Counted from the first letter of the stretch, positions 35,383-46,281 are shown. The stretch: 64,000 nt of DNA from Aplectana chamaeleonis (GCA_029168955.1 JAPDOI010000373.1:372001-436000), one strand, 5' to 3'. Program-made: numbers and translations. Notes: generated from the letters alone by a model not told the origin.

Positions 35383-35537
35383 TAACATCGGCTTGGATCC
35401 TAATGAGACTTTGCGTTCCTCTTTGGAGGTTGGCGCCAACTCAACTCGGTGCACCTAAGTTATAGCATATGGCCCCGAGTTTGCGTCAACCTTTAATAGT
35501 AAACGCAAAGTCTCAATAGGATCCATGCCGACGTTAC
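35383..35537. mobile_element. Small foldback
   Basis: GATCCTAATGAGACTTTGCG pairs with CGCAAAGTCTCAATAGGATC; outer AACATCGGC pairs imperfectly with GCCGACGTT. Confidence 0.75.
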
Positions 35538-35596
35538 ATTATTTTAATAATGACGTCCTTATGCGGACAACACTCTACTGCTTAGTCACAGTCGTT

Positions 35597-37271
35597 ATAT
35601 ACTACTTGATGGAAAAGCCATTTTAGCGTAGTCCGGAATGAGCAAAATGGAGTATCTTGCGAGGATGCCCTCGCTACTATGCTTTTACATTTTCAATTTT
35701 TTTTTTCGAACACTCGACTTTTCGAGAAATTTGAGTTTTTCGAATAATTCGTAAACTGACACCTTTCGAATATTCGACTTTTCGAAGTCGAATTTTCCAG
35801 TCGAATGAATATTGGAATCATTCGATTCGGTCAAAGTATACTCGCTAGTAGTAGTTAAAGCTGTGAGTGACTCTGGCCTAATCACAGATCATAAAAAGTT
35901 TCCTCTCTCAAATCTCAGAACGGTAGGTGGACCATAAAAACTAAAATGTTTCTTCGTGTCCCAATTTTTTCCAGGATGGCTATTTGGCATACTTCGGACC
36001 GAATTGTTATAATCGAGTATTATTCGAATGATTTTTGGAATTTCAAATCATTCAAAATTCGAGAATTTTGGTTTTCAAATAATATTCGAATATTTCGAAA
36101 ACGGACTTCCGAATGATATTCGAAATTTGAATACGTCGTCAAAAGCTGCAGCCTAGCTGGTTCAATTACCCGAGTTTGCGGTGCTTCGCTCGCCCAGCCG
36201 CTGGAGACCTCGTCCAACCACTCGCCGCCCGAGATGGTGCTCGGCGAGCTGGCCGACTTGCATGTCGGTGTGCTGCTACGATAACGCTGGACCACCTTGC
36301 AACACGTGTTCCTGCGGTAAAATTTTGCAACACGTGGCGCTGTTTGGAGCTCGTGTCCCTGCAATACACCCTTTCAATGAGCGTGGTCACTCGAGTTGGA
36401 TACATACATATTCGACACGCATTGAATGCGGCGATTTTTTTGAGCACGCAGCAATGTACTCCATTTCGCTCATTCCGGACTACGCTGAAATGGCTTCCCT
36501 TTTTAACCAGAAAAGGTGATATCGGCTAATCACCTTTATTTTTTCAAATCTACATTTTTTCTTCTAGCTACATTTACCTCTCCATGAGTATTGACGACAT
36601 GGATGGGAATCAGAGTAAATAAAGGCCGCCGAATGATCATAGATCCCTCTCAAACATTTTAAAACGACGAAGCAAATGACACACATAAACGGACGGAAAA
36701 AACCGAAATCTGCCTACGAAGGCGGTTGCTGAAAGCTCCGTAAACCACGGAATCCTTCAGGTCCACCACGGGGAACTCCGCGAGGTCTACCTCTCAGACC
36801 TCTCGGTACACCCTCTCAATGGGTGTTCCCCTTCCACGGAAAGACGTTATTAAAATGAACTCACATAATCGAAAAATGACAAGAATTACTACAGAAGTCT
36901 ACAGCATCATTAAAAAAACGAATCGCGAATGTAACATAACCAAAAATGAGAACTCGGACGGCACAATCTTCGTGATACACTGATTGATGGACGTTACCAA
37001 CACCCCACCCCCCTCCTCGCGAATGTTCTGTAGAACAGCCCATCGACCTGCACCGCCATAGACATCCCGATTTGTCGTCCTGTAGACAACAACTCGGTCT
37101 GCATCGATTTGTGGTACTCGGCGGGATTGCTGGTCGATGGGCTGTTTAACAGCTCGTCGTCCCCTGCTCAACAGCACACCGGGATGGCCCCGCGTAGAAC
37201 TGCCCGCTCGCCAGCTGTGACTCGTTCTGGGCGGATTGACGTCCTGTAGACAACGGCGAACGTCTGAGCAG
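35597..37271. repeat. Segmental duplication, copy 2, with extra insert
   Basis: Matches 33395-34620. It carries an extra segment at about 36135-36540 that begins near an SL1-like sequence (36159-36180) and ends with an inverted copy of the duplication's own start: TCATTCCGGACTACGCTGAA at 36471 mirrors TAGCGTAGTCCGGAATGAG at 35624. Thus 35597-36505 has inverted ends of about 50 bp. Confidence 0.7.
36159..36180 (+). other. SL1-like 22-mer
   Basis: GGTTCAATTACCCGAGTTTG then CG. It differs from the nematode SL1 leader at positions 5, 14 and 21 only and is followed by GT, as in an SL RNA donor. I see no Sm-binding site downstream, so it is not called an SL RNA gene. A second, closer copy is at 43959-43980. 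Confidence 0.6.
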
Positions 37272-39019
37272 GTATTCGATTATTATTCGAAATCAAATAT
37301 CGACACTGACAATTATTAGAACATATTCGATCTTCGAATACATTCGAATAATCTAACACAGCCATTACCGGATCCTACATAGAATTTTTTCGAAGGGCCA
37401 GTGCACCAGCACTAGTGTGAGTCAGGGCTGTGCGTAACTGAAATTTTTAAATGCGTAAATCGTAATTTTCAAATCCTCGTAACTCGTTAATCGTAATTCG
37501 TAACTGATGAGTAATGAGCTCAAACACAGCCTCAAACCTCATTAAACATGGAAACGCCTCAACTTCCCAGTGATGATATGTGTTTCAAAATAAATCTGTT
37601 TTCGACGAGTACTTGAAAAAGTGCTTTCATCCGAGCGAATCTCTGGTCCGCAATCGCAGACACCCGCTATGGCAACACGCGACACGATGATAATACTGGT
37701 GGGACCACGTAGTCCCGGCACGATCAACGTTCGTCCCAGCGCGACTTCGTCGCATTACGTGCTGCAACAGCATTTGTCCACAATTGCGGGCCGGAATTTT
37801 CTTCTGGTTAGGGCAATACTGGTCGAAAGTGTAAATCGTCTTCTATCCAAGGCTTTTTTTGGTTTTCAGCAAAACTTTGCTGTTTCCAAAGTTGAAACTG
37901 AAATTCGATGGAGATCCAGGGTACTAACTGAGCATTTTTTAGCAGCTAAAGCTAAAGCCGCGAAAATTGATAGGGCAATTGAACCCACGACATATGCGCT
38001 AGATCAAAATAAGCACGGGAATTCTCGATAGAACGAGATTTGTATATTTTTCCCAACCTTTCACAATGTGCTTCTATGGCTGTCGGCGATAGGCTAATTT
38101 GGATTTTGTTCTTTTTTTATCGACTTTCGGAAACGAAATAAAAACGAATAGGTGGCAGACTGAGTAATACTCAAAGGGGTGGAGTAAATATCAAACAGCA
38201 GCAAGTTTTGCGGCCCATACTCCTTAGGACAGAAAATGTCGAAGTAACAAATTCACGAAAAGCGAAAAAGAGCTAGGAATCACGCCTAATCCAGAAATTC
38301 CGCGAACACTATCCCCAACTCAGACAGTAACACTGATGGAATCGCTGGCGCGTGGCGGGCCGAACAACTCCTATCTCGCTATAAGACCGCTATCATTCTA
38401 GGAAAAAGCGCGTCATTTCGAATGTATCGCGCCTCTTCACTGTGGACACCCAGTGAGGACGCGACGCGACGTCGCGTGATCGAGATGTAGGCTGATTATA
38501 ACATCACGTCGCCACGCGAATGAACTCTGAACGGGGTCTAACGAAACGCCCGCTCGTGACGCGCTGGCGTTGTATGAATAGAACCGCTATGGGTGGCATC
38601 AGACAGCTGCTAGTGTAGAAACGATGCGTATCGATTTTGCGTGCCGCCACTCATGAACCCTGCCTGAGCGGAATATTTGAAATATTGAGCAGTTCAAAAG
38701 CTTTCGATGCCATCCTTAAAAACTGCCTCTTCAAAGCAGTAGCGCTGCAAAACTCTGAATTCGGTTGGCCCGTAGTTAAATTAATTCATTTATTCGAAAT
38801 TATTCGATTTTCGATATTCATTCGTTCGAAATAGAGAATCAAATATATTCATTCATTCGTTCATTCGAAAAATTTAAAGTCGAATAAATTCATTCATTCG
38901 TTTATTCGAAGAATTTGAAGTCGAATTTATTCGTTCATTCGTTTATTCGAAAATTTTGAAGTCGAATATATTCATTCATTCATTCATTCGGTCCGTTTAG
39001 TCCAGAAGCACAACTATAA
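37270..39019. mobile_element. Second hAT-like copy, inverted and truncated
   Basis: Reverse-orientation counterpart of 24539-26533. The AGCACAACTATA terminus is at 39008-39019, while the other terminus is missing; the match starts near 37270, next to the end of the segmental duplication. The interior includes the same unique middle (for example GTGGGACCACGTAGTCCCG near 37700). Confidence 0.8.
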
Positions 39020-39565
39020 TATCCAGCCCCTAGCTGATGGTTAAGAGAAGTTATACGCTTGAAACTGTCGTTTTTTGTAGTTTTTGTACCTTCCAAAACG
39101 GGCAGTAAAGTTTCGAAAATCGAGAAACGGACCACATTATAGTGTTCAATGCCTAAAAAATCCCCCTGTACAAAGTTGGGGTGAAATCACATGTCTCGAA
39201 CTTTGATTAGAGTGATAGCGTTTCCGACTTGTTGGTTGAGGGTGTACTTCTATCAATCAAGGGGATCTGAAAGTATAAAGAAAACTGCTTCAGATTTGAC
39301 TAAAAATTTTCACAAGGGGATCCACCTATTTGGCGTGCTGATCACGAATATGATGTTTATTTGTTGATTTTCCGAAGCTTTCGACTTTATTTGTTTCAAG
39401 CTTCCCATGTTGGAATAACTCGAGGGCAAAACGCGACTTTTGACCATCTCCGGATTGCTACGATAGTCATGGCTTGAAATGCCCAAGAGATACTAACAAT
39501 ACCATTCGTTTTTCCAGATGCGTTTGTCGCTCTAAACACTTCCTTTGTAAGTGAACAATCTTTTC
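39020..39565. repeat. Relic of the GTGCTGAACACGAAT repeat family
   Basis: TAGTGTTCAATGCC and AGTTGGGGTGAAATCAC near 39150-39190 and GTGCTGATCACGAATATG near 39337 match the interior units of the foldbacks at 19450 and 51950, without their arms. Confidence 0.5.
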
Positions 39566-39626
39566 ATTAATGAGTCTGATATTTCTATGCCAACGAGGTT
39601 GATAGATGGAATTTTATTCTCGGTCT

Positions 39627-39654
39627 GACGTTTCGACCTTCACGTCTTCATCAG
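39627..39654 (-). ncRNA. Hammerhead-ribozyme-like motif, - strand
   Basis: Read on the - strand: CTGATGA (39654-39648), a 13-base segment able to form a GAC/GTC stem, then GAAA (39634-39631) and CGTC (39630-39627). This is the small hammerhead-type core reported from Penelope-like elements. Stem III is minimal, as in variants reported to act as dimers. Activity is inferred from the motif only. Confidence 0.65.
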
Positions 39655-39836
39655 AGGCCTAAAAAGTGGATCGAGATCAACCGAATTCGCAAGTCTACAC
39701 TACCAAGCGCCTCCACTCACTCCGGCAGTTCTGAAGCACAGTGAGGTGCAGTGCAGAGACACCCGAAAGGGGGGGGGGTGTTGGTAACCCACCTCGCGAA
39801 TCCACCTTTAAGCGGAATAGGTCCGCTGCCACTGTT

Positions 39837-40174
39837 CTAGTTCTAGTTCAGTTCATCCCGTTAGCTGGCGTCTGGCGGAGCGGGATGCCCTCTCAACCAA
39901 TACACTGCTGTAGGTGCCATAGGAGCTCGTGCGGCCTGAACGATACGCTTCCATTCAGTACGGTTCGCAGCAATAAGTTTAGCGTTAGGAACACTGCACC
40001 GTTGGGTTTTTAAATCTTCTTCTATATGCTTGAGCCACGTCTTCTTCGGGGCCGTTCTCTGGATCTTCCACGACGGCGGGCGCTTCCGCCACAGCATACT
40101 GTACGGGAGCCGGCCAGCATCCATTCGACATACATGTCCAAACCACCGTAATCTTCTTGTCTTCAGTTGCTCTT
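39837..40174 (-). pseudogene. LINE 3' fragment nested in the Penelope copy
   Basis: About 338 bp flanked by an 11-bp target duplication CTGCCACTGTT (39826-39836 and 40175-40185). On the - strand it encodes QLKTRRLRWFGHVCRMD and later WLKHIEEDLKTQ, the C-terminal tail seen in several non-LTR elements, and ends in a short repeated AACTAGAAC tail. It is 5'-truncated. The + Penelope copy has the uninterrupted site. Confidence 0.85.
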
Positions 40175-41137
40175 CTGCCACTGTTAGTAGTCGAGTAAGC
40201 AAGAATGAGATGTACCGTGCTTCCCTCGTATTGATACAGTTAGGGAAAGACGTGTTACATCTCACAGTGTCGAACAAATAGCAAAAGATCACTGGTTATC
40301 ATGGGTCGCTCAACTCTGCTGTTCCTTAGTGGGTCCTTTACTTGAATCCAAAATGCCTCCAACGTTTTTCGTGCCGATATTTCAGTTTCGCAAGCTAGGA
40401 TCGTACACTTCACATCGTATTCGCCACCATTGTGGTCCTCCATTTTATGTCTCCCAAGTGGAGTTCTTCGGTCATTGCGTCTCTTGTTAGCCAAGTGTTC
40501 TTTTAGGCGTACCGCCAATACTCTTCCACTCTCCTCTATGTATGCTGCGCTGCATGTCTGACACTCGAGCTGGTAAATAGTGCCAACCTGACTGCAGTCA
40601 CCGAGTCTTCCATAGGGGTAAACGATACGGTTATCTGTGAGGCAGCTCTTATCGTAAAGTCTGTTCCTTTCTAATTGACTCTCTATGTTGTTGTTAGGGA
40701 TGTTACCCAAAACAATGTCGTCGTTTAGTTGTGCTCGTACGATACATTGCTGTATAGCATCAGATACTCTGTCCGAGAAAAATGGTATACACAGCGGATT
40801 TTTGTTCTGACGCTGCGGGATCGAAGGCACATTTCGAGCTCTGCGTCTGTTTTGAGGTGTCGCGTACCCGTTCATAGTTGCTATATTTACTGCAATCATA
40901 CGTGATTCTAGCCGTTCTGCTTCGCCAGTGCACACACCTGTTGCCGTATTTAGCATATTCCTGACGACGGCACGTTTTACGGCACTTGGAGGGGAAAATG
41001 TGGCGTGGAGCAAGATATTCTTTGAACTGGGCTTACGATACCATTTAACGCTGTATACGCCATTGCGCACTTTCACCTGAGTGTTGAGGTAAGGTAGCCC
41101 ACCCTCTCGAGGTACCTCCCGTGTGAGCCTAATATTC

Positions 41138-41303
41138 TGGGGACAGGGGCTCTCTACACACCGAGGAGGGAGTTGTCCCGCCTTTCGCGGCTCTAATTCC
41201 ACTCGAGACCACTTCGCTCGCGTTGAGTGGCGTGACGTTCCAAACTGCAAAAACGGGACAACTCCTCCCTCGGTGTGTAGACAGCCCCTGTACCAAAACT
41301 CTG
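41138..41303. mobile_element. Foldback insertion inside the - Penelope copy
   Basis: ACAGGGGCTCTCTACACACC at the left pairs with GGTGTGTAGACAGCCCCTGT at the right, and GAGGGAGTTGTCCCG with CGGGACAACTCCTCCC. The + copy lacks it: its coding sequence reads LLNAQSKNIRLTREV across the site. Confidence 0.85.
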
Positions 41304-41684
41304 CGACTGGGCATTCAGTAACCGGAAACATTCATCCATTTCGGATTGCTTGGACGTTGTTATGAAGCAATCGTCTATGTACCTGCAGTACAATAGTGGG
41401 CAGCGTTCCAGTATTGGCTGTTCTATTCTGCTCATGAAGCAGACTGCTAGTACAGGAGCCAGCCGTTGGCCCATGGCTAACCCTCTTATCTGCGAAAAAT
41501 ACGATCCTGCCCATTCAAAGATATTGCAACTCAGACACTCTTTGACCAGAGTCATGACGGTTCTCTTGCCGAGTCCAGAGGTCTCTATGTCTGTATCCTC
41601 CGTGTCAGTTATCCTCCGCAACGGAATTTGCTGCTCAATGCAGACGCCTTAATCATGCCTGGATGACCACTGGAAGGTCTGCTG

Positions 41685-43462
41685 GTTTGAATGAGAGATT
41701 TTTACGCAGGCTTAAGCTCGAAAATGCAATCTGTCGAGTTTTTTTATAGCCTGATAAAGACGCATAAGATCACGTCTCTCGAAATGTCATCTACATTGGC
41801 GGAAACCTGCAAGATAAGACCAATAATAAGTTGCGTCGGTGGTCCAACTGACCGAATATCATGGTTCCTCAACACTATCGTGAACCAACTGCTAGCTTTT
41901 ATTCCCTCTCACCTGCCCAAACCAACAGATTTATTGATACGTTGCTAAACTCAAACCTCGATAACAACTGTATTATAGAGTCATTCGATGTAACGTCACT
42001 GTACACGAATGTCCAGAACGATGAAGCACTGCAGGCCTAAGCCGAACTTTTGGATAGGCATATTACAGACATAGAGACCTCTGGACTCGGCAAGAGAACC
42101 GTCATGACTCTGGTCAAAAAGTGTCTGAATTGCAATATCTTTAAATTGGCAGGATCGCATTTTTCGCAGATAAGAGGGTTAGCCATGGGCCAACGACTGG
42201 CTCCTGTGCTAGCAGTCTGCTTCATGAGCAGAATAGAACAGCCAATACTGGAACGCTGCTCACTATTGTACTGAAGGTACATAGACGATTGCTTCATATT
42301 AACGCCCACGCAATCCGAAATGGATGAATGCTTCTGGTTACTGAATGCCCAGTCGAAGAATATTAGGCTCACACGGGAGGTACCTCAAGGGGGATGGCTA
42401 CCTTACCTCAACACTCAGGTGAAAGTGCGCAATGGCGTATACAGCGTTAAATGGTATCGTAAGCCCAGTTCAAAGAATATCTTGCTCCACGCCACATCTT
42501 CCCATCCAAGTGCCGTAAAACGTGCCGTCGTCAGGAATATGCTAAATACGGCAACAGGTGTGTGCACTGGCGAAGCAGAACGGCTAGAATCACGCATGAT
42601 TGCGGTAAATATAGCAACTATGAACGGCTACGTGACACCTCAAAACAGACGCAGAGCTCGAAATGTGCCTTCGATCCCGCAGCGTCAAAACAAAAATCCG
42701 CTGTGTATACCATTTTTCTCGGACAGAGTATCTGATGCTATACAGCAATGTATCGTACGAGCACAACTAAACGACGACATTGTTTTGGTTTACCACTATT
42801 TACCAGCTCGAGTGTCAGACAAGCAGCGCAACATACATAGGGGAGAGTGGAAGAGTGTTGGCGGTACGCCTAAAAGAACACTTGGCTAACAAGAGAATCA
42901 ATGACCGAAGAACTCCACTTGGGAGACATAAAATGGAGGACCACAATGTGACGAATACGATGTGAAGTGTACGATCCTAGCTTGCGAAACTGAAATATCG
43001 GCACGAAAAACGTTGGAGGCATTTTGGATTCACGTAAAGGGCCCACTAATGAACAGCAGAGTTGAGTGACCCATGATAACCAGTGATCTTTTGCCATTTG
43101 TTCGACACTGTGAGTTGTAACATGTCTTTCCCTAACTGTATCAATACGAGGGAAGCACGGTACATCTCATTATTGCCTACTCGACTACTAACAATGGCAG
43201 CGGACCTATTCCGCTCGAAGGTGGATTCGCGAGATGGGTTACCAACCCCCCCCCCCTTTCGGGTGTCTCTGCACTGCTCCTCACTGTGCTTTAGAACTGC
43301 CGGAGTGAGTGGAGGCGCTTGGTAGCGTAGACTTGCGAATTCGGTTGATCTCGATCCACTTTTTAGGCCTCTGATGAAGACGTGAAGGTCGAAACGTCAG
43401 GCCGAGAATAAAATTCCATCTATCAACCTCGTTGGCATAGAAATATCGGACTCATTAAACGA
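41685..43462 (+). pseudogene. Penelope-like retroelement, + strand copy
   Basis: Starts within the RT at FFYSLIKTHKI and CKIRPIISCVGGPTDRIS, then frameshifts, then GLAMGQRLAPVLAVCFM, a stop directly before RYIDDCF (near 42,273), YLNTQVKVRNGVYSVKWYRK and a GIY-YIG core (TIYQLEC, ATYIGESGRVLAVRLKEHL near 42,790-42,880) in another frame. At least three lesions inactivate it. Near 42,790 it lacks about 100 bp present in the - copy (the GNIPNNNIESQLERN region). It lies head to head with the - copy and ends with the inverted 270-bp block. Confidence 0.88.
43371..43398 (+). ncRNA. Hammerhead-ribozyme-like motif, + strand
   Basis: CTGATGA (43371-43377), a GAC...GTC mini stem, GAAA (43391-43394) and CGTC (43395-43398), flanked by GGCCT and AGGCC that can pair as stem I. 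It is the mirror of the motif at 39627-39654. Confidence 0.65.
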
Positions 43463-43775
43463 TGCCGAGGTTTGAAGAAAGAAGAACATGGAGAATCTTT
43501 TCATTGTGAAATTCGGTTCAGAAAAAAAGGACTAGCTGCTATGGGAACACCCCTAACTCAGGCAAACTGGGGAGTCGACAACAGGTCGACAAGTTGTCAT
43601 CTCATAGACCGCTCCCTGTTGACAAGTAAATCCCGCGTATTGTCAGCCTGAGACCTGCCCGTTGCCCAGCGACGTCCGCCTGTTGACAACTTAATGTGTC
43701 GCGTTTAGCGGCCTATTTAGCAGCGTCCTACATCCTACAAGACTGTTTCACCTAGATTAGAAACTACTCTACGCC
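43463..43775. other. Unassigned, with spaced GTTGACAA motifs
   Basis: CTGTTGACAAGTAAA and CCTGTTGACAACTTAA at about 43611 and 43680 resemble the TGTAGACAAC motifs of the 30.7-37 kb region. No gene. Confidence 0.35.
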
Positions 43776-43890
43776 GACACGCGTCGCGGCCGGCACACCG
43801 ACACGCGTCGCGGCCGGCACACCAACACGCGTCACGGTCGGCACACCGATACGCGTCGCGATTGGCACACCGACACGGGCCGCGGCTGGT
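43776..43890. repeat. 24-bp minisatellite, about 5 units
   Basis: Unit ACACGCGTCGCGGCCGGCAC then ACCG, decaying to the right. On the - strand it reads as an 8-residue Cys/Arg/Asp repeat; I see no reason to treat it as protein. It ends about 70 bp from the SL1-like sequence. Confidence 0.9.
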
Positions 43891-43958
43891 CATCCAGCCT
43901 ACACTGGGGTCACCATCGGATAGGCAGGACCTCCAGATGGTGGGCAGGGCCAACGTAC

Positions 43959-43980
43959 CGCAAACTTGGGTAATTGAACC
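43959..43980 (-). other. SL1-like 22-mer, - strand
   Basis: On the - strand it reads GGTTCAATTACCCAAGTTTG then CG, differing from SL1 only at positions 5 and 21, and is followed by GTACGT. The next 70 bases resemble those after the copy at 36159 (GCCCA..C.CTGGAG), so the two belong to one repeat family. Confidence 0.65.
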
Positions 43981-43990
43981 GGCTGAGCTC

Positions 43991-45690
43991 ACATCATTCG
44001 CAGCGTGCCTGAAAAATGCGTCGTATACTTCCCTTGTATCTAGAGCGCTAGCTGTGCAACAGCTCGACATCGACCAGATCATAACTCGCGGCCACGGCCC
44101 CGCCTAATATCGGCGCGTTGGTCAGCGGTGTCTCATGGTGGGCGGACCAAACTGCTGTCGACGCCCCAGTTTGCCAGAGAATGTTCTGCTTCGAGAATGT
44201 CACTCTTTGAAAAGTTTTCTGTCCCTTCTCGGGAGCCATACCACTTCCAGGACAAAGGAGGTATGAGTCTAGGTGACTATCTCTGTGTGTTCGTCGACCC
44301 GCGATACTCGAAGCACTACTCGTTCCCATGGAACCCTGATCATCCTATCTTTGCGTCGTTTGCATAATATTGTCCAGCATGCAATTCAAAGAAATAATAA
44401 AAAAATTTCAAAACTAATCCTCTCGTCTTCCTCAGAGTTTTTGATTGCCCTGAAGTCTGTGTGCCTCATGGAAGCTCATCTCTGCAGTCAGCTCCTAGTC
44501 CAGTCGGGTTGTCTTTTGTCGTGAAATCCGCTTATCGTCTATCAATCCGACTGCTCCAATGTGTGTGCTCATTGATGCGACTCACGCTAACGAGCCGACA
44601 TCACCTATGCCCGTCTTCCTCGTGCTCATTCCTGTGCTCCGCCCACGTCCTATTTATTACCGTACTGCAATAGTTGTGTTCCGCCCCAGTGTGAGTTACT
44701 TTTGCGGTAAAGGCGGAGTCGTAGGCTGACACTCATCATTCTGCTCCTGAAGCGGATCAGCGACGATCAGTCTAATGTCGATTCGCCTTTCAGTACTTAT
44801 CACTCTGCTCTCCTCAATCTGCATATCCACCTCAACACAACAAAGGCTATACTATGTGAGTGCTAGGGCTGTCGGTTTCTTCTGGGAAAATGTACCCTTG
44901 TTGTCTATACATCGTAGGGTTCAATGCTGAGGAGTTCGAGATGGTTAGTTTGACAGATCAGCAAATTCGAAAGCTCTCTCATGGAAAACTTCATTTTTTT
45001 TGCACGGAACTACAGACGCAGTTCTGCTCCATATGAAAATTCTCTCCATCCCCCTTCAATTTCATTTAGTTGCAGACACAGATTCAATCATCTTGACCTT
45101 AAAGCAAATGCCATTTGAGTCGGTTTTTTTTTCAAGTAAAAGCGATGTAAATTTGAAGGTTACGAAGTGTAATTATCGGCAAATCAAAGGTCGGGATGGC
45201 AACGGGGATTGCCTAAGAGTGCTAGGTCTGCCACTGCGGTCAAGAACCGGACAATTAATGTGAAGCTTCCAAATTGGGCACAATACAAGCCTTCACATGC
45301 GATGTCCTAATTTATTGTTCGGTAAATTATACTTTGTGTTATAAATAGAATTACTGGAGTTTTTCGTTCAATAGCCATAGTTGAGAGCCACTAAAGTCAC
45401 TAAACTCAGGCTTCTTTGCCGCTCCAGGAAATAGATCAAGTGTCAGCGGTGATTATAACCTAGGTGAATCTTTGAGAATCACAATACAGGTATTTGGAAT
45501 ATTATGGTGTTAGGAATATCTGAATACCTGAGTAGATCGGCATCTTTCCTGTTCCCTTTTCAGCTTGTATTTCACCGTGGATTGATATGTAAATACTTAT
45601 TTCACCTACTAATAGGGATCTTTTTGTCTTGACCGGAAAATCTTCAAGTCTTTTTTTCCATATTATTTGATTTTAGTCGTTCTTCGCACA
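43991..45690. other. Unassigned
   Basis: No recognisable gene or element. Short ORFs at 44128-44367 and 45000-45263 lack splice context and family resemblance. Confidence 0.4.
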
Positions 45691-45696
45691 TACCAT

Positions 45697-45775
45697 ACCA
45701 GCGGCGACGGCCGGCTGACGCCGGCCTCTGCCGCTAGGGTCCGGCTGCGCCGGCCCATTTTCCGGCTTCGCCGGC
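45697..45775. repeat. Cluster of GCCGGC hairpins
   Basis: Three small stem-loops in 80 bp: GGCCGGCTGACGCCGGCC, CCGGCTGCGCCGG and CCGGCTTCGCCGG. The surroundings are AT-rich. Confidence 0.8.
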
Positions 45776-46281
45776 GTCTTGGGTATAAGTCAAATAAATC
45801 GGCGCTTTGTTTCTTCCTGCGCTGGCCCATAAGCTGGTTGAGGTGGCAACACTCAAACCATTCGAAATCACAAAGCAATCCAAACCTTGCAACACCCGTT
45901 TACCTCCTTATCTGTACCGTGACACGCCGGCCCTTCTTCCGTTTTATAAGGTCCTGAAGCGACTTTTGATTTTTTTCAAATTTCTGTCATGATAAGGACA
46001 ACCGCTGTTTGGAGTTTACTAAACGTTCTCATGATCAACCGACACCCTTCTACTTCTATTGCCGAATAAAGTAGAATGATGTTTGTGCTCCATGGATGCA
46101 GATTCTGATTAACTCTTATTTTCATCGTATATAAACCCGATTTAGAAAAGTTAGTGCATATAAACAGCTATGCAGTTAAAATCAGTGATAAAGGGTAGGG
46201 GACCTGAAGAAAGGAGTGGTGAACGCTCTTTTTTAGACTCAATTAGTGATTCTGAAGAAACGCGCTCTCTCTCTTGAGTCT

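Larger units (their letters stand above)
39566..41645 (-). pseudogene. Penelope-like retroelement, - strand copy, 5'-truncated
   Basis: Encodes the C-terminal part of a Penelope reverse transcriptase followed by a GIY-YIG endonuclease. Reading leftward: GLAMGQRLAPVLAVCFM and YIDDCF (RT palm, near 41,420-41,480), YLNTQVKVRNGVYSVKWYRK, then GTIYQLEC and AAYIEESGRVLAVRLKEHL (GIY-YIG-like core near 40,500-40,580). The RT start is missing at the junction with the + copy. It carries a 166-bp foldback insertion (41138-41303) and a nested LINE fragment (39837-40174). Its 3' end shares an inverted 270-bp block with the + copy, including a hammerhead-like motif. Confidence 0.88.

Noticed and set aside
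36899..37177. A conserved - strand protein (RRAVKQPIDQQSRRVPQID), also at 34351-34686
   Set aside because: The two copies belong to a segmental duplication and differ by frame-altering changes beyond the shared core; no family recognised.
43959..43980. A functional SL RNA gene
   Set aside because: The 22-mer differs from SL1 at two positions, and no Sm-binding site or typical SL RNA 3' stem was found within about 100 bases.
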